From: Macrobrachium rosenbergii
Taxonomy: Eukaryota; Arthropoda; Malacostraca; Decapoda; Palaemonidae
DNA: 64,000 bases
Reading direction: 5' to 3'
Assembly: GCF_040412425.1 (NCBI RefSeq)
Contig: NC_089742.1
Span: 82,474,992 to 82,538,991, forward strand
Each line of letters begins with the position of its first letter. The first letter of the stretch is position 1. This document shows positions 43,030 through 55,136 of this stretch, in pieces. The translations under genes and the position numbers were made by a program. The notes under the pieces are model-generated. The model did not search any database and was not told the origin of the DNA. It saw only the letters and a list, made by a program, of their open reading frames with translations.

Positions 43030-43740
43030 TGTACTCGAGGTTGGTGATGCCTTTAGAAAAATGGAATGTTTGTAGGTGATACTTTCGTTGGTAAAATAAT
43101 TTCGAAGTGTAAAAGGAAAATCTGAAAGTGGATGTCAGCAAGAGTAAGATTTTGAAGAATGGAAGGTGTTGATATCTAGTTATTTGTTAGTAAATATCCC
43201 CGATGAAATGGAATGGAGTGTATCACAAAATAAGTAAAGCAGGGAAAGTAGTAATATATTCAGCAGGTTTAGTAGGGGAAGAGGACTGTCCGTGGAGACA
43301 ACGTTGGCTGTATGAAGGATTGTTGTGTAAACTTTCTTTTCTGGGAGTGAGGTAGGCATGTTGAAAGTCACTGAAAAAAAAGTCGGAAGCCATTGCGTTC
43401 CGTTATCTATGTAGAACTTTTGAACGAAGAGTAGTTTAATGGGTGGCAGACAGTGATGCGGAATAAAAGATGTGATATAAAAATTGGTATGCTGTTGTTG
43501 AAAGTACGGATCAAAGAGTTGTGAGTTTTTATTTTTTATGTCCAGTGAACACGAAGAAGGACGATAGGTCATAGAAAATGCTGTATAATTTAGAAATGTA
43601 AAAAGGAAGGGGTAGTGGTGTGAGACCAAGAAAAAGCTGGTTGAAAGCAGGAGAAATGTTGAAAAGGAAGTCTTGAGATTCAGGAAGTGTACGAGTGTAT
43701 GCCAAAAAGTGCATGGCTCAGTTCATGCAAAAGAGCTGAC
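43030..43740 (+). pseudogene. Non-LTR retrotransposon RT C-terminal remnant
   Basis: In shifting frames it shows segments typical of the end of a non-LTR reverse transcriptase. SVKGKSESGCQQ-type sequence read in the neighbouring frame gives NLKVDVSKSKILKNG at about 43117-43160, matching the conserved KLRVNVGKSKVM block after the YADD site. SKAGKVV and ETTLAVYEGLLCKL-like segments follow at 43220-43340. Many stops and shifts. The clade is uncertain. Part of it (43118-43432) recurs inverted at 47209-47525. The minus-strand frame 43180-43629 is its antisense shadow. Confidence 0.65.
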
Positions 43741-44113
43741 AGCTGAAGATGAGCCTTCTTTAGGGCATTTATTTTATTTCTGTATCCTTCTAAGTAATAT
43801 TACTGTTTAAGAGATCAAGTCCATAACATATGTCGCTACAAAGTTGAAACTCTCAATAACTGAAGCTTTGTGCTTCGAGGACACTTCTTGAAATTACCAG
43901 AAACGGCATCAGTTGAAATTCTCTTTTGTCGCTGGAGAGAAATACTCCACGAAAATACGGGAAAATATCGTTTAATTAGATATGGACGAAAATCTTTAAT
44001 CTCCAGATGTGGGGACCATATGCTCACTGCTCACAAAATTTCATTTCAAACTTTCACAGATGACCCTTACGCATCTGAAAGTAATGGGTAAACTTTTGAA
44101 TTTGGGGCATTTG

Positions 44114-44117
<4 letters not shown>
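43741..44117. other. Non-coding spacer
   Basis: The frames 43836-44027 (-) and 43870-44091 (+) overlap and neither is recognised. Confidence 0.4.
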
Positions 44118-44157
<40 letters not shown>

Positions 44158-44160
44158 TTG
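44118..44160. repeat. Compound (CT)n(GT)n microsatellite
   Basis: About 14 CT units, then about 6 GT units. Confidence 0.93.
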
Positions 44161-46268
44161 TACGTCTTTGTGCATCAGTTTATTGATGTAACTTTCGGCT
44201 TCTGTGTGTAAGTGGGCTTCTTTATTTGTTCATATGTGACTTCTTTAGTTTATTTTCCTTTTAGGTGATTTGTGCATATCTCTGCCTTTGATTGCTCGTA
44301 TATCCTTCTTAATAATAAAAACTATAATGTTTAAGGATCAGTGCAACTCTGTCCAAATTCAACTTGTACGGGAACAACTCCGATCAGTTTTGATACAACC
44401 CAGAGACAAGAATTTTTGTGTGAAGACAACTATAGCCGAAGTGTAGACACCTTCGACCACTTTTCAGACAACTCAGTTTAAACAAGAATACTTGTATTAA
44501 GACGATTAGAACGACTTGCAGGGACAACTCACCCCAATAAGAAACTTTCTGTTAACTCTCTCCAACAGAAATTGCGAATGTAACCTGTGGCCAGGCACAT
44601 GTAAAATATCGCAACTAGAAAAATCTATATTGTTTCTCAGATAATGACAGTAGAGAATAAGATTGCTGATTACTTGTTCAAAAATAAAGATTATATTTAG
44701 TAAGAACTTTATCTCGCTCATGGCAATTAAAGGATATTTTAAGAGATTTAGTAAATTAAACGTGCTATCGTGAGAACACTATCCTAGGTCAAATATTCAT
44801 TCTCTGGTGAATGGAGATGGGCCTTTATTTGTAAGAACCTGAACGGGTGTTTTTTTCGTCTTGTCCAAGGACGACTTAACCCTCTTTAAATAATCCTCAC
44901 TTCGATCGATACAGTGCTTGTATTGACTTGCATGTTCCTAGTCACCTTTCTTCCTTCCAAGTCGGGGTGTTCCAGCAACTTGGTTGATTCAAGTGGGTGT
45001 ACCATATTGTACTGAGGAATTTTCAGCGTATACATCGATCCGTCACGGCCGGTCTGAAGGGATCGTTACTGCTTTGATAGCTAGTTGAAGACCTCTGTGG
45101 CACTGATCACTATGGCAGCTTACCCATGTTCAGTTTTTACTTGGTCCCGTAATAAGTTTGTCTTTCCTCGTCCGTTCAGGTGATGGGCTTGGTGGTTTAA
45201 AGCAGTATGTTTTTTTTATTATTAAGTTACTAGTCGCATCATTTATCTTAATCTTATGAACATTAAAAGATTTTTAAGTGTTAACTCATCACAGTTCCAT
45301 GTTTTTATAAGCAAGTGTATTATTCTTAGGTGACCTTGTGATTACCTTCTTTTGATATGTAATGATTGAAGCGTGTTTGGCGCACATACGAATGAAAAGG
45401 TTTTGATTTCATAAAGTGAGCAAGTATGCCATTCATCTGGAAAATGGACTACTGTAGTTAGACTTGGAAGTGTAATGTAATTTTCCTTATAAAAATTAAC
45501 GGCCATGAATAGGAGTCAATGTAAACATCTGTCAAATGTTGAAATTCCAGGTTGCTTATTTATTCGTTTGTTTATCTGAGCATATTTACAATTACATTTA
45601 CCAAACTATGATTCCACACATTAAAATGTACATGGGTCTGCCTTGTCTTCACACAACCATTCTTGTTGGTGACCTGTTTGTCTTATTTCCTTTCTATACC
45701 TATTGAATCTGTCGACACACACACACATATATATAGATTATGTTTTTAAAGACTCTCTCTCACTCTCTCTCTTTCTCTCTCTCTCTCCCTCTCTCCTACC
45801 CTACCCCTTTTTTATTTCTTATATGCGCTCCTTGCGAACAAATCGGACAGGTCAACCGGAGAGATAGGTTCGTCTGACACAAAGAGAGTGAATTGATGCT
45901 GGCTCTCTACCAATTCATTAGAATTAACTCAGATTCGAATTCATGGGCCCATTAGATTCGCTTATGATGACTAGGCGGGCGTCTCTTCCCTAAAGATTTT
46001 CTTGCATATTATATGCTATTTTAAAACTCGTTTTTATTTAATTAAGAAGTTTCGTTTTACTTTTTGGGAAAATGTCATTTGACCAACTACTTGGTCGCAC
46101 CCTTTATGTGAGGTACATGAGCAGTCCAGACTTTTGAAATGAAAGTTTTTAAAATTATTTTATCCGTTCGCCGATTATTTAAAATAGCCGAGGAAACAAA
46201 GACACAAGTTTTGGGCTTTTTAGTTGAGCATTTTACTAAGTGGGACATCCCGTGGCTTTGGTTGAATT
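44161..46268. other. AT-rich non-coding sequence
   Basis: Contains a CA patch with TA near 45715-45735 and an interrupted CT tract at 45751-45796. No gene recognised. The repeated GACAACT motif at about 44430-44530 may be a very old tandem array. Confidence 0.4.
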
Positions 46269-46860
46269 TTGCCCATGCTCTCAGGTGAGTCACACCGGTG
46301 TGGCAACTTTGTTGCGTCATTAAAACACGGACCAGCACGGAGAAACGACTTGCTGATGAAACTCTACTTTCAGTCCCAATACAGTGTAGTGTATGATGTG
46401 ATTACTGATATTTTGAAAGATGATTCCATTGCCATTGGACTTCAGCTGTTAAGTGGAAATAAGGTTGTTGTGGAGTTCTGTAACGATGTATCATTTCAAT
46501 ATTTCTGTGACAGGTATGAGGCAAAAGATTTTCATCTAGAAAGGAAAGTAAATACCGGTCATTGACATTAGTAGGATATATTCATAAGTCTGTATTTGGT
46601 ATGCGTCATTTGGCATGGATAATCTTATTTTGGAAAATGATCCTGGAAGGTGCATATGGTGGAGTATATGGAATTAGGCTGAATTATTTGTTCACAGGAA
46701 AGCAGAAAGGTTCTAAATGGCATCACGACCACAGAAATTGAACTTTTAAGTAGTATCCCCTCATTAAATTTCCCAATATTTCGTAATTTTACAATGGTCA
46801 AAGCAAAACATGTCACAAATGTGGGAGGAACAACCATATGACAGCTGATAGTTTGATGAG
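46269..46860 (+). pseudogene. ORF1 (gag-like) of non-LTR element
   Basis: The open frame 46269-46565 begins at TTG, with ATG two codons later. It encodes 98 residues with an RNA-binding-like pattern: VVYDVITDILKDDSIAIGLQ, then NKVVVEFCNDVSFQYFCDRY, resembling the RRM-like ORF1 of such elements. After several stops comes TCHKCGRNNHMTADS at about 46807-46851, a CCHC knuckle with the last Cys changed to Ser. Dead copy. Confidence 0.5.
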
Positions 46861-47208
46861 AAGGGAGACAATAAACACATTTAGTACTTCCGATTTTCTA
46901 TTATTGTAGTCAGGAGCGAAAAAACAGCCAGTGAAACATGGAAATGAAGAGAATACGGATACCGATGAAGCTCCTGGAAATCAAGAAACAAAATGACTAG
47001 GGAAACAGGTATTGCAGTGGAAATAAACACTGTCACTATGAACCTCATAGTGACAGTGAGGATAGTTTTCTAGGTTTAACCCAGAGCCAAGATGGCCTAA
47101 TTATGGAAGTGATGGCTGTTGGAGTATATCAGCCAGGAAGAGGGAAAGGCGATGAAGATCGTTCGTTAAAGCACAGTTTGAGTGCAGAAATATTGCCGAA
47201 GTTAAACA

Positions 47209-47525
47209 TTCGTTCAAAAGTTCTCATAGGTAACGGAACGCAATGGTCTCAGACTTTTTTTCAGTGACTTTCGACATGCCTACTTTACTCCCAGAAAAGA
47301 AAGTTTACACAACAATCCTTCATACAGCCTACGTTGTCTCCACGGACAGTCCTCTTCCCCTTCTAAACCTGCTGAATATATATTACTACTTTTCCTGCTT
47401 TACTTATTTTGTGATACACTCCATTCCATTTTCATCGGGGATATTTACCACCAAATAACTACAGTAGATATCAACACCTCCCATTCTTCAAAATCTTACT
47501 CTTGCTAACATTCACTTTCAGATTA
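47209..47525 (-). repeat. Inverted copy of part of the 43-kb RT remnant
   Basis: The reverse complement matches 43118-43432 with high identity, roughly nine bases in ten, from the TCTGAAAGTG block to CTTTTGAACGAA. Both ends lie inside the parent coding region, so it is not a normal 5'-truncated insertion. It interrupts the L1/Tx1-like element between ORF1 and endonuclease. Confidence 0.88.
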
Positions 47526-48149
47526 TTGAGTGTACCATTGACGAATCCAGTTAGAACACTACCAGTTTCGGTGACGATTATAGTTGCGATTCTGTGAACA
47601 GCGAAAAGTAAAAAAGGAAGAGTAGTCAGTTAGAATAAAAAAGAGCAAGAACAGACGAGCAGGCATTGCGAAGAGGAAAAAAATAGTGGTACAATTCGCG
47701 TGTATTGCTTTTTTCATATTGTAGTTCGTGTTTTTTGGCTCGCTTTATATATCTCCATTAAAGAACGGATTATTGTTACAATCGGTATTAATTGTTTAAA
47801 TTATGAAAATAAGCAAATTCATATCATTGCCTAATAACTACAAGCTGTATATAATAACGTTATAGGCACATAATATTAAAAATGTTAACAAATTAATTGA
47901 TAATAGAAAATACTGTGAACTATTTATAAATTGTGGTGTTTGTTTAATAGGAGGTGTAACCATTCTGATTAATAAACGCTTGTCAACTAACTGCCATTAG
48001 TCTAGATGCAGGTTATAAAAGTAGAAATTAGTTAACGAGTGCGTATTGATGAACAGATTTTTTATTTCTAAATAAATGTTTATGTACCGTCAAGTACTAG
48101 TAAGAAAAATGAGGGGTGTTCTTTGATAACTTGTGTTATAAGACATCAT

Positions 48150-48400
48150 GTTAATAGTATGATGCGTGGGAAAGACTTCAACTCGGTGACAGGCCCAAGG
48201 GATTATAAGTTGGTTTCTAAGGAGGGTATTGATTTATTGAAAAGTATTGGTCTGAAAGATGTTACAAATACAAATATGTGAAAATAATGCAAGTACGTCC
48301 AGGAATACCATCCTTCACGTATTGACAAACTATTATGTGAAAATGTGTATTCATATATTAAATCATGTGAATGTTCTTGTCTTTTTTAGTATGGTCGTGA
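48150..48400 (+). pseudogene. AP-type endonuclease trace of non-LTR element
   Basis: GKDFNSVTGPRDYKLVSKEG (about 48168-48227) corresponds to the GGDFNCV..PxDR block with the active-site D and N. HPSRIDKLLCEN follows at about 48308-48343, matching the conserved SRIDRF block. A stop near 48280 breaks the frame. These enzymes nick the target for primed reverse transcription. Confidence 0.6.
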
Positions 48401-48949
48401 AAAAAAAATAAACAGTTGCAACTGGTGGGGATGTATGGAAGCTAAATGCTAGTTTACTGAAAAAAGAGGAGATAACGGAAAGATTTTAATTTTTCAGGCA
48501 AAATCTCAACAGGGAAAAAAGGGTATATTAGAATGGTTTGATCACTTTAAGGTTTAGTTTGAAGGTTTGCGCATTAAGTTCGAAAAGATCGTACCAGAAA
48601 CATATAGTTAAAAGGATTATACATGAATGCAAGTAAGGATAATGTAGACTATGCAACAATAACTTCTGTAAAGAATAACAATAAGAACTTCAAAAATGAA
48701 ATATGTTGGGGGTGGGGGGCTAGGAGTTTAGAACGAGAATGAAGGATAACATTTAAGATGAGAGGTTGTGTCATTTGTTAGGGGTATACATAAGAGTTCA
48801 AGGTAACCAAACCATACAAAATATTACAAGGACAGCGGGACAGGTAATGAATAATTTAGATGATTTTGTACATTATGATACAAGAACTGTGTATGTAATA
48901 ATGAAATGTTGTAAAATATTGTAAAATATTACCTGATAAATACTGTAAA

Positions 48950-50740
48950 TCAAGCTTGAATTATGGGAACGTATTAGGTCTACCTGCTAAATTTCAATCG
49001 AAATTTTGGACTGTCATAAAATATGAACTGTTACTGGTTGCTTAGCCAGTTCTTGAATGTGAACATTTAACATCATCACAAAACAGTGGTCTGATAAGGG
49101 TCCTTACTAAGGAGACCAAAGACCAGCGTTTGAGTGATTGGCAGTCTAATTCATTTTTGAACGTCGATCGAAAACTCATAGCTAAGACATTAACAAACAG
49201 TAGAGTAAAAGATAAATCGTTCGTGAAATTTAACAATAACACTGGTGATATCATTCATCTTATAGATGAAAATAAGCTAAACGGAACCATTTCTAATTAG
49301 ATTGGGCAAAGATCTTTGATGCTGTACATCAAGGATTTTATTGACTTATGTGTAAATTACGAATACTACCTTTGTGTGTGTGTGTTTGTTTGTGTAGAAT
49401 GGATACGAGCACGTCATAAAAACTGTACAAGTTGTGTATGCCTTAAAGGAGATTTAAGTAATCCTCTTCCAATTAAAAGACCTATAAGGCACGGAGGCCC
49501 TCTATATGTTACAGTATGTTGATCAGGAACCTCAGAATTTGAAAATTAAGCAAAGTACAAACATACCACCTCAACTTCCAAGTGAAATTTTTTTATGCAG
49601 TCGAGGATAACGTTATGATACAATTTTCATTGACACTGGAGTATGTAATTCGATAACAGTTTGAAAAAACAATAGGCACGAAACTGGATGGAGATAAAAG
49701 TATTATTACACTAATCGGTATTTGGATGGGTAAACAGGAATGACTAATATCATGGCTAAACAGAGAGACTGAGTTGAAAAAATTGGTGATTTATAATTAC
49801 CAAACAGGAACGAATACTATGCAAAAGAACTAGGCTATGATTGTTGGTAATCTTTAGAGAACAATCAATATGTTCTCAGATAGGTACCTCACAATTTTCC
49901 AGGCAGCAGTTACTGTAACTTCCCTGTTGTTATCGAAAGTAAGCATTTGCTCAAAACTAAACTATTGTTTTTAGATATTTATGAAGGGGCAAGTACCTGC
50001 AGTGCGCTGAGTACTTTGTTTTGCCTGAAATTGAAGGTTTCCGTTCTTTCAGCTACATGTCTTAAAGAGGCCTTATTTGGAATGAAAGTGAATGTCTTTA
50101 AGCAAAATAAGACCGAGACATATGGTAAAATCTGTCCCATGTATAGAAGTTTTTCATATTTCTCCTATTTCTATTCCAAAGCTGTAGAGGCTGTAAGATT
50201 GATTTGTAAGCATCCAAACTTCCGAACTGCTGCAAACAAAGTCATTTATTCTATTTTATTTGCGAAGATTATTGTCATTGTTAAAGGTCATTATTCATTA
50301 TTACATTGGGAAAGAATCTGCAGGAACATTAATAATTCATTAGAAGGCATTCGTAGAAGGGAATTTGTTTACAAATATAAATACAAAGTACTTCCTACAA
50401 ACCAAAGTCTATAGTTTTTTAAAAATAAGAAATGATGGCGATTGTAATTTGCAGTGATCCAGAATACACAAATCATATGTTATTCATTTGTAGTGAGGTC
50501 TCTAATGTTTGTAAGTGGTTTGAAAATATATTTATATGAATTAATATGTTCCCTATCAAACAGAAAATGGTAAAGGATACCTTTATTGAAAGCTTTGAAA
50601 AAAAGGAAGCATTAATTTTCTTGCGGGAAAAATACGTTACTGCAGATGGCTTTTAAAATCCACTTATGGAAACAAAATAACAAATTCATACAGGTGAATT
50701 CAATGAGGTATGGATATAGATTTGTTTTTCTAGTGTCATT
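48950..50740 (+). pseudogene. Reverse transcriptase and C-terminal region of non-LTR element
   Basis: Blocks in order: LSDWQSNSFLNVDRKLIAK (about 49132-49188), the LxNWRPISLLNVDYKI block; a FDAVHQGF trace near 49313; CLKGDLSNPLPIKRPIRHGG (about 49438-49497), the VNG..S.PF...RGVRQGCP block; FYAVEDNVMI near 49592-49621 for the YADD site, with the first catalytic Asp replaced (A-V-E-D); LIGIWMGKQ near 49713. The frame 49947-50414 carries the C-terminal region ending in HWERICRNINN..RRREFVYKYKYKVLPTN, then a CSDPEYTNHMLFICSEV zinc-knuckle-like trace near 50450-50500. Several stops. Inactive. Confidence 0.68.
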
Positions 50741-51872
50741 TTACTATCGTAAAAGGTATTTCTAATTGCAAGAACAAAATATGACTACGTAAGTTTGGAA
50801 CGGTTGAAAATTACTATGGCTTCCACATTTGCATGCGTGTGATAAGACTTCAGTAAACTAACAATAATACGGTTAAATAGTTTTTTTGCCGTAAAAGACC
50901 TCTTTATTCTACCTCCTAACGTTTGGTGTGTTATGTTTTTGTATAATATTTTTTTGCCTACAAATGAATTGTACGATGGTTAGGTTATTTTCGCTCTTTA
51001 TACCTCGTAATCCTGTTCAGCATCCCACTGCCATTGTAATTTTTCCAGATGTACCTAAATTGGTCACAGTGAACATTTTTTCCACTTCTATTTCTGGAAC
51101 ACATAAACAGAGGACTCAGCATCGGCGTGAATTTGGCTTAGTGTTCATTCTAGGACCAAAACTGACCACAGTTAGTGTTCATGTCCGGTTCCACCAACGA
51201 TAATCGAGGCCTCAAATGGAAACACTTAATCGTAAAATGCTGTCTTTGGCCGAAGAGACTCGTGCATAACCGAGGGATGATGTGCATACATGCTCATTCA
51301 TATGGCCACAGGGGCTCATCTGTTTATACTTTTTATTATTAATTCATCACTGCAATTTAAAATGGATACTTCATTCGAAAAAGATCTTCAGTCAAAAAAG
51401 CAAATTATTATTAGGCCATGTTTTATTTAAGAGGCATCTTGAGATGAATTTTGGTTTTATAAAATCAGCGAAATTGTTGACTGCAACGGAAGAAATTTTG
51501 CCTTTCCCCGAAAGGATCTCCTTCGAACACATCAGGATGACGTCAGCATTTCTCTTGTCTTCTTTTTCTGTGAAATTGCAGACGATTTTTTTATTTGTTT
51601 TTTATCATATTATTTTGACCTCGAACGCAGTAAGCAGTAATAGGAAACGAAAAGAATAGGAGATGAAGAGACGTCGGAAAAATTGGAAGAAAAGGAGAGA
51701 GCCAGTGGAAACCAGAAGGGCTCTGGGAAATTAGTGAGTTTCCGAGAGAGATCTGATTAAAAGATGTCGGCGAAAGGGAGAAATTGAGAAAGGAACAAAG
51801 CATTGAATGAGGAATTTGGAGAAGGTAAAACGGTTCAGAGTCTAGGGAAATGAAATGTGTATGTTCATTCGA
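50741..51872. other. AT-rich non-coding sequence
   Basis: The frame 51282-51659 (125 codons) has no motif I recognise and is likely chance. No other gene seen. Confidence 0.4.
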
Positions 51873-51898
51873 AAGAGAGAGAGAGAGAGAGAGAGAGA
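51873..51898. repeat. Short (GA)n microsatellite
   Basis: About 13 GA units. Confidence 0.93.
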
Positions 51899-52238
51899 AC
51901 TGTCTCCTGTCGATAGAAATATTGGAGTATTTTAGGTGCACAAAAACCTTTTATCTCATAATTAATTGCGTACTTTTAATTTGTATTCAACTGATGAAGA
52001 AAATAGGTTGATTATAAGGTACATGCATTTTAGATTTATTATGCTGATCATGACCAACCTCGCCATGACTGCAGATTTCTCGCTGAAATGTGCCAGACAG
52101 AGTAATGGATGTGGTATACTGTGCGAATTATCGGAATCTGGATTTAGAAGGATTTATTTGATAATGATTATAGTTATTGTTATGATGTCAATCAGGTGCA
52201 TGTGTTATGGCTGCATTTGTCCTTGCAATAATGTTTTA

Positions 52239-52241
<3 letters not shown>
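51899..52241. other. Non-coding spacer
   Basis: The frame 51966-52316 runs into the CT tract and is not a convincing gene. Confidence 0.4.

Positions 52242-52303
<62 letters not shown>
52242..52303. repeat. (CT)n microsatellite, about 31 units
   Basis: Uninterrupted CT run. Confidence 0.98.
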
Positions 52304-52306
<3 letters not shown>

Positions 52307-54062
52307 CGTAAGATGACCTTTCTTTAAAAAGTAGACTCACCTACGTAGCAGAAACTTAGTCTCATACATTACTTTGAAATCTCTCTATAATTGAAATCAC
52401 TGTTATTTTCCCCTTTTTTAATGTTTTATCTGCACTGAAATTAACGGTAGCGGATCCACAATGAAATGGGGTTTTAGGTGTAGTTAGATATATAAGAAAA
52501 ACTCGCCTGAATATTTAGGGAAGTAAATGATTTTATAGATAAATTTTGATGACGTTTACGAAATATCGATATATCTACAAATATAGGCGGTTATGTCCAA
52601 TTATGTAGTTATATTATTGAGTCTATATGGTTCACTTTGTTACTATAAAGGAAATTTCGCATTAATAAAACAGGATCTAACCTATAAAATTATGTTAATG
52701 CTTGCTATAAAGCAGTGAACTTATATACATTTAACTTACTAGGAAAATATCGTTGATGACCTTGTAAGAATTGTCGAAAAGTTAATAGTTTTTCGGTCAT
52801 TTTTTCGCGAGAATCACGTACTCTTGTCATGCCATTATTTATTCCAGCCATTTAATTACGTGTATGTTCGCCTGATTCAGAAACGGAACTATTAGTGGTT
52901 AAAAATAATTAATTTTAGGGTGATTTAATACTACTGTGTTTCATAATACCTCGTTTCACGTTTGGTAATTTATTGTTATGAAGTTACTTCTCCCTGCATT
53001 TCCTTATTGATGTTTATCCCCGCTTCACTGTTGATGAACTGAGGTTTTGGTCTCTTATAATAAATTGTTATATTTCTCACACTGTTAACTTGACCATTGA
53101 AGACTAGTTTTGCTAATCTCTATATTTAGATACTTTTTCGATGCTCAAAACGACCTATTAGTCATATCTTCTAAACTTTCGTTCTGTAAACCGGAAATGA
53201 GAGATTAGTTTGTCTGTCCTGTCAGTGTATCTGTCACAAATAGCTTGTTAGGTAGAGATTTTGCCAAAAGATAAAATTGCTGCTTCATTACTGTGTAAAA
53301 TACCTTATTACAGTAATTTCGTAACACAATATTCATACATGTAATAACATTAAGTTATTGCAGTTAAATAATTTAAAATAAAAAGATATTTCCTAGTCTC
53401 CATGAAGAGTACTATAAAAAAATTCGTGGTCAAGGAGCTATTTGGGAACAGAACAAACTGATTAAGAGAAGCCTTATTCTTTGTGGTTCATGGTAAAATT
53501 TCGGATCAAAAAGGTTGATGTTTCGAGTAGATTCTGGTTTGCTGAAAACATCATTGAAATTATTCTTTTTGGAGATAATAAGACATGAATGAAGGTTGTC
53601 AAATAGGAATATGAAACTTTTTCCATTGTAAAGAGTTCGAAAAAACTTAGGAATGTGTTTATAATTCGTGGAGTTGAAAATTAAAGAAAGATGTTTAAAT
53701 GTTAGCTCTCATATCTGCTTCAGCCTCATGCTGAAAAGTCCGGGTTTCTCTCGTTGTTTGAAGTAAGTTCAAAAGAGCAAACGAATCTCTTTTCCCAACC
53801 AAGCTAATCCGGAGGCTAAAGAGCTGGGAGAATTAGATTAAATGACACTTGTTGATGCGAATACATTTGCTTTAGCCAAGTTAGCTTATACACCTTAAAT
53901 TGTTCAAAAGAATGAAGATTGTTATATTACTTCTTATTATTATTTATAGATTTTCTAATTGGTAATTTATAATTTTTTTTTGACGGGGTTGAAGTAACTT
54001 AGAGTTGTGCAACTTTCGGTTAAGCAAGTATATACAAGATAGAGATATCAAAAGATCGCATT

Positions 54063-54063
<1 letters not shown>
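52304..54063. other. AT-rich non-coding sequence
   Basis: No frame above 60 codons and nothing recognised. Confidence 0.5.

Positions 54064-54104
<41 letters not shown>
54064..54104. repeat. (GA)n microsatellite
   Basis: About 20 GA units. Confidence 0.97.
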
Positions 54105-54108
<4 letters not shown>

Positions 54109-54551
54109 CATGATCTTATCATTGCTTATCAGGCAGTTAATGATATGGACTGAACGGTAAAGTGTTTTCGTTACCTAAATAGATTATCTCAATAACAGGA
54201 TTATCGCAGGAGGACGGCGAAAACACGATTTAACCTTCGTCGTTGGATAATTAGATTGTATAAGGCATATAAGCTTATTTCGAAAGGTCTCGCAGTCTTA
54301 AAGCCACAATATCTATCAAGACAGTCCTGCTGAGACAGCTTCTGATTACTGTTACTGCCACCGCTTACTGAACCTGTTTAATTTACGAAACATGGCAATG
54401 CCTCGAGCTACTTCAGTTTCCAAATATCTCTGATTTATTTTTTATAAGTTTAATGAAGTGTTGTACAGTTTTTGGTAAAATTCGCCGGGGGTTTCAGTGT
54501 TCCTAAGTAACGTGTAGGTAAGCTTTTTGTTTTGGCGTGTGTTTGTGTGTA
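54105..54551. other. Non-coding spacer
   Basis: Nothing recognised between two GA tracts. Confidence 0.45.
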
Positions 54552-54552
54552 T

Positions 54553-54596
<44 letters not shown>

Positions 54597-54600
54597 AGTG
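54552..54600. repeat. Interrupted (GA)n microsatellite
   Basis: GA runs split by one GG; frames across it are repeat translations. Confidence 0.95.
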
Positions 54601-55089
54601 AGTCCAGTAAAGATGGTATTGAGAAGACGTATTGCCAATAATCCCACGAGGGATCAAGATTTTGGCTGGCCCCTCGAGAAATTTATCGGCTTCCCCAAAG
54701 AGGCATTCATTTTAGCTATTGATTTTTTAAAAAGACTAGCGGTATGAAAGGCTTTATAGAACACAGAACTTGAAAAAGTTTTGTAAGGAGAAACCTCTGT
54801 AAATAAATGCAATTTGGTTCGGGTCAGAATAAAAAAAGTTAAATCTTGAGGCAGTCTGGATGCCTTGCGCCATCTGATTTTAAATAAAATGTACCTTGCA
54901 GCTCCTTATTTTTGCTGGTTGGGAATGGGAATATTGGGAATGGCTTTTGGGAAGAGCAATTAAGGAGACCTTTCGGAAATATTTGATAGTATGAAGGCCA
55001 TCTTCAAGGCTGATAACTATAAAGTCAGTTACTGTATAGTTATAATTATTTTTTAATAAACTTAACACTTCCTGTAGTAAATCTTCCTT

Positions 55090-55095
<6 letters not shown>
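54601..55095. other. Non-coding spacer
   Basis: Nothing recognised. Confidence 0.45.

Positions 55096-55135
<40 letters not shown>
55096..55135. repeat. (GA)n microsatellite
   Basis: About 20 GA units. Confidence 0.97.

Positions 55136-55136
<1 letters not shown>

Larger units (their letters stand above)
46269..50740 (+). mobile_element. Degenerate non-LTR retrotransposon, L1/Tx1-like
   Basis: About 4.5 kb whose parts lie in the order expected for a two-ORF non-LTR element: an ORF1/gag-like frame with a zinc knuckle (46.27-46.85 kb), an AP-type endonuclease trace (48.15-48.40 kb), and RT plus C-terminal region (48.95-50.7 kb). It is full of stops and frameshifts, and a reversed fragment of another element lies at 47209-47525. 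The RT style (LNVDRKLIAK and IRHGGP blocks) suggests the L1/Tx1 side of the tree; this is recognition by eye. Confidence 0.65.

Noticed and set aside
43180..43629. 149-codon minus-strand frame
   Set aside because: Antisense of a recognisable reverse-transcriptase remnant on the plus strand.
51282..51659. 125-codon open frame as a gene candidate
   Set aside because: No motif, AT-driven hydrophobic composition, poor start context and no neighbouring exon signals.
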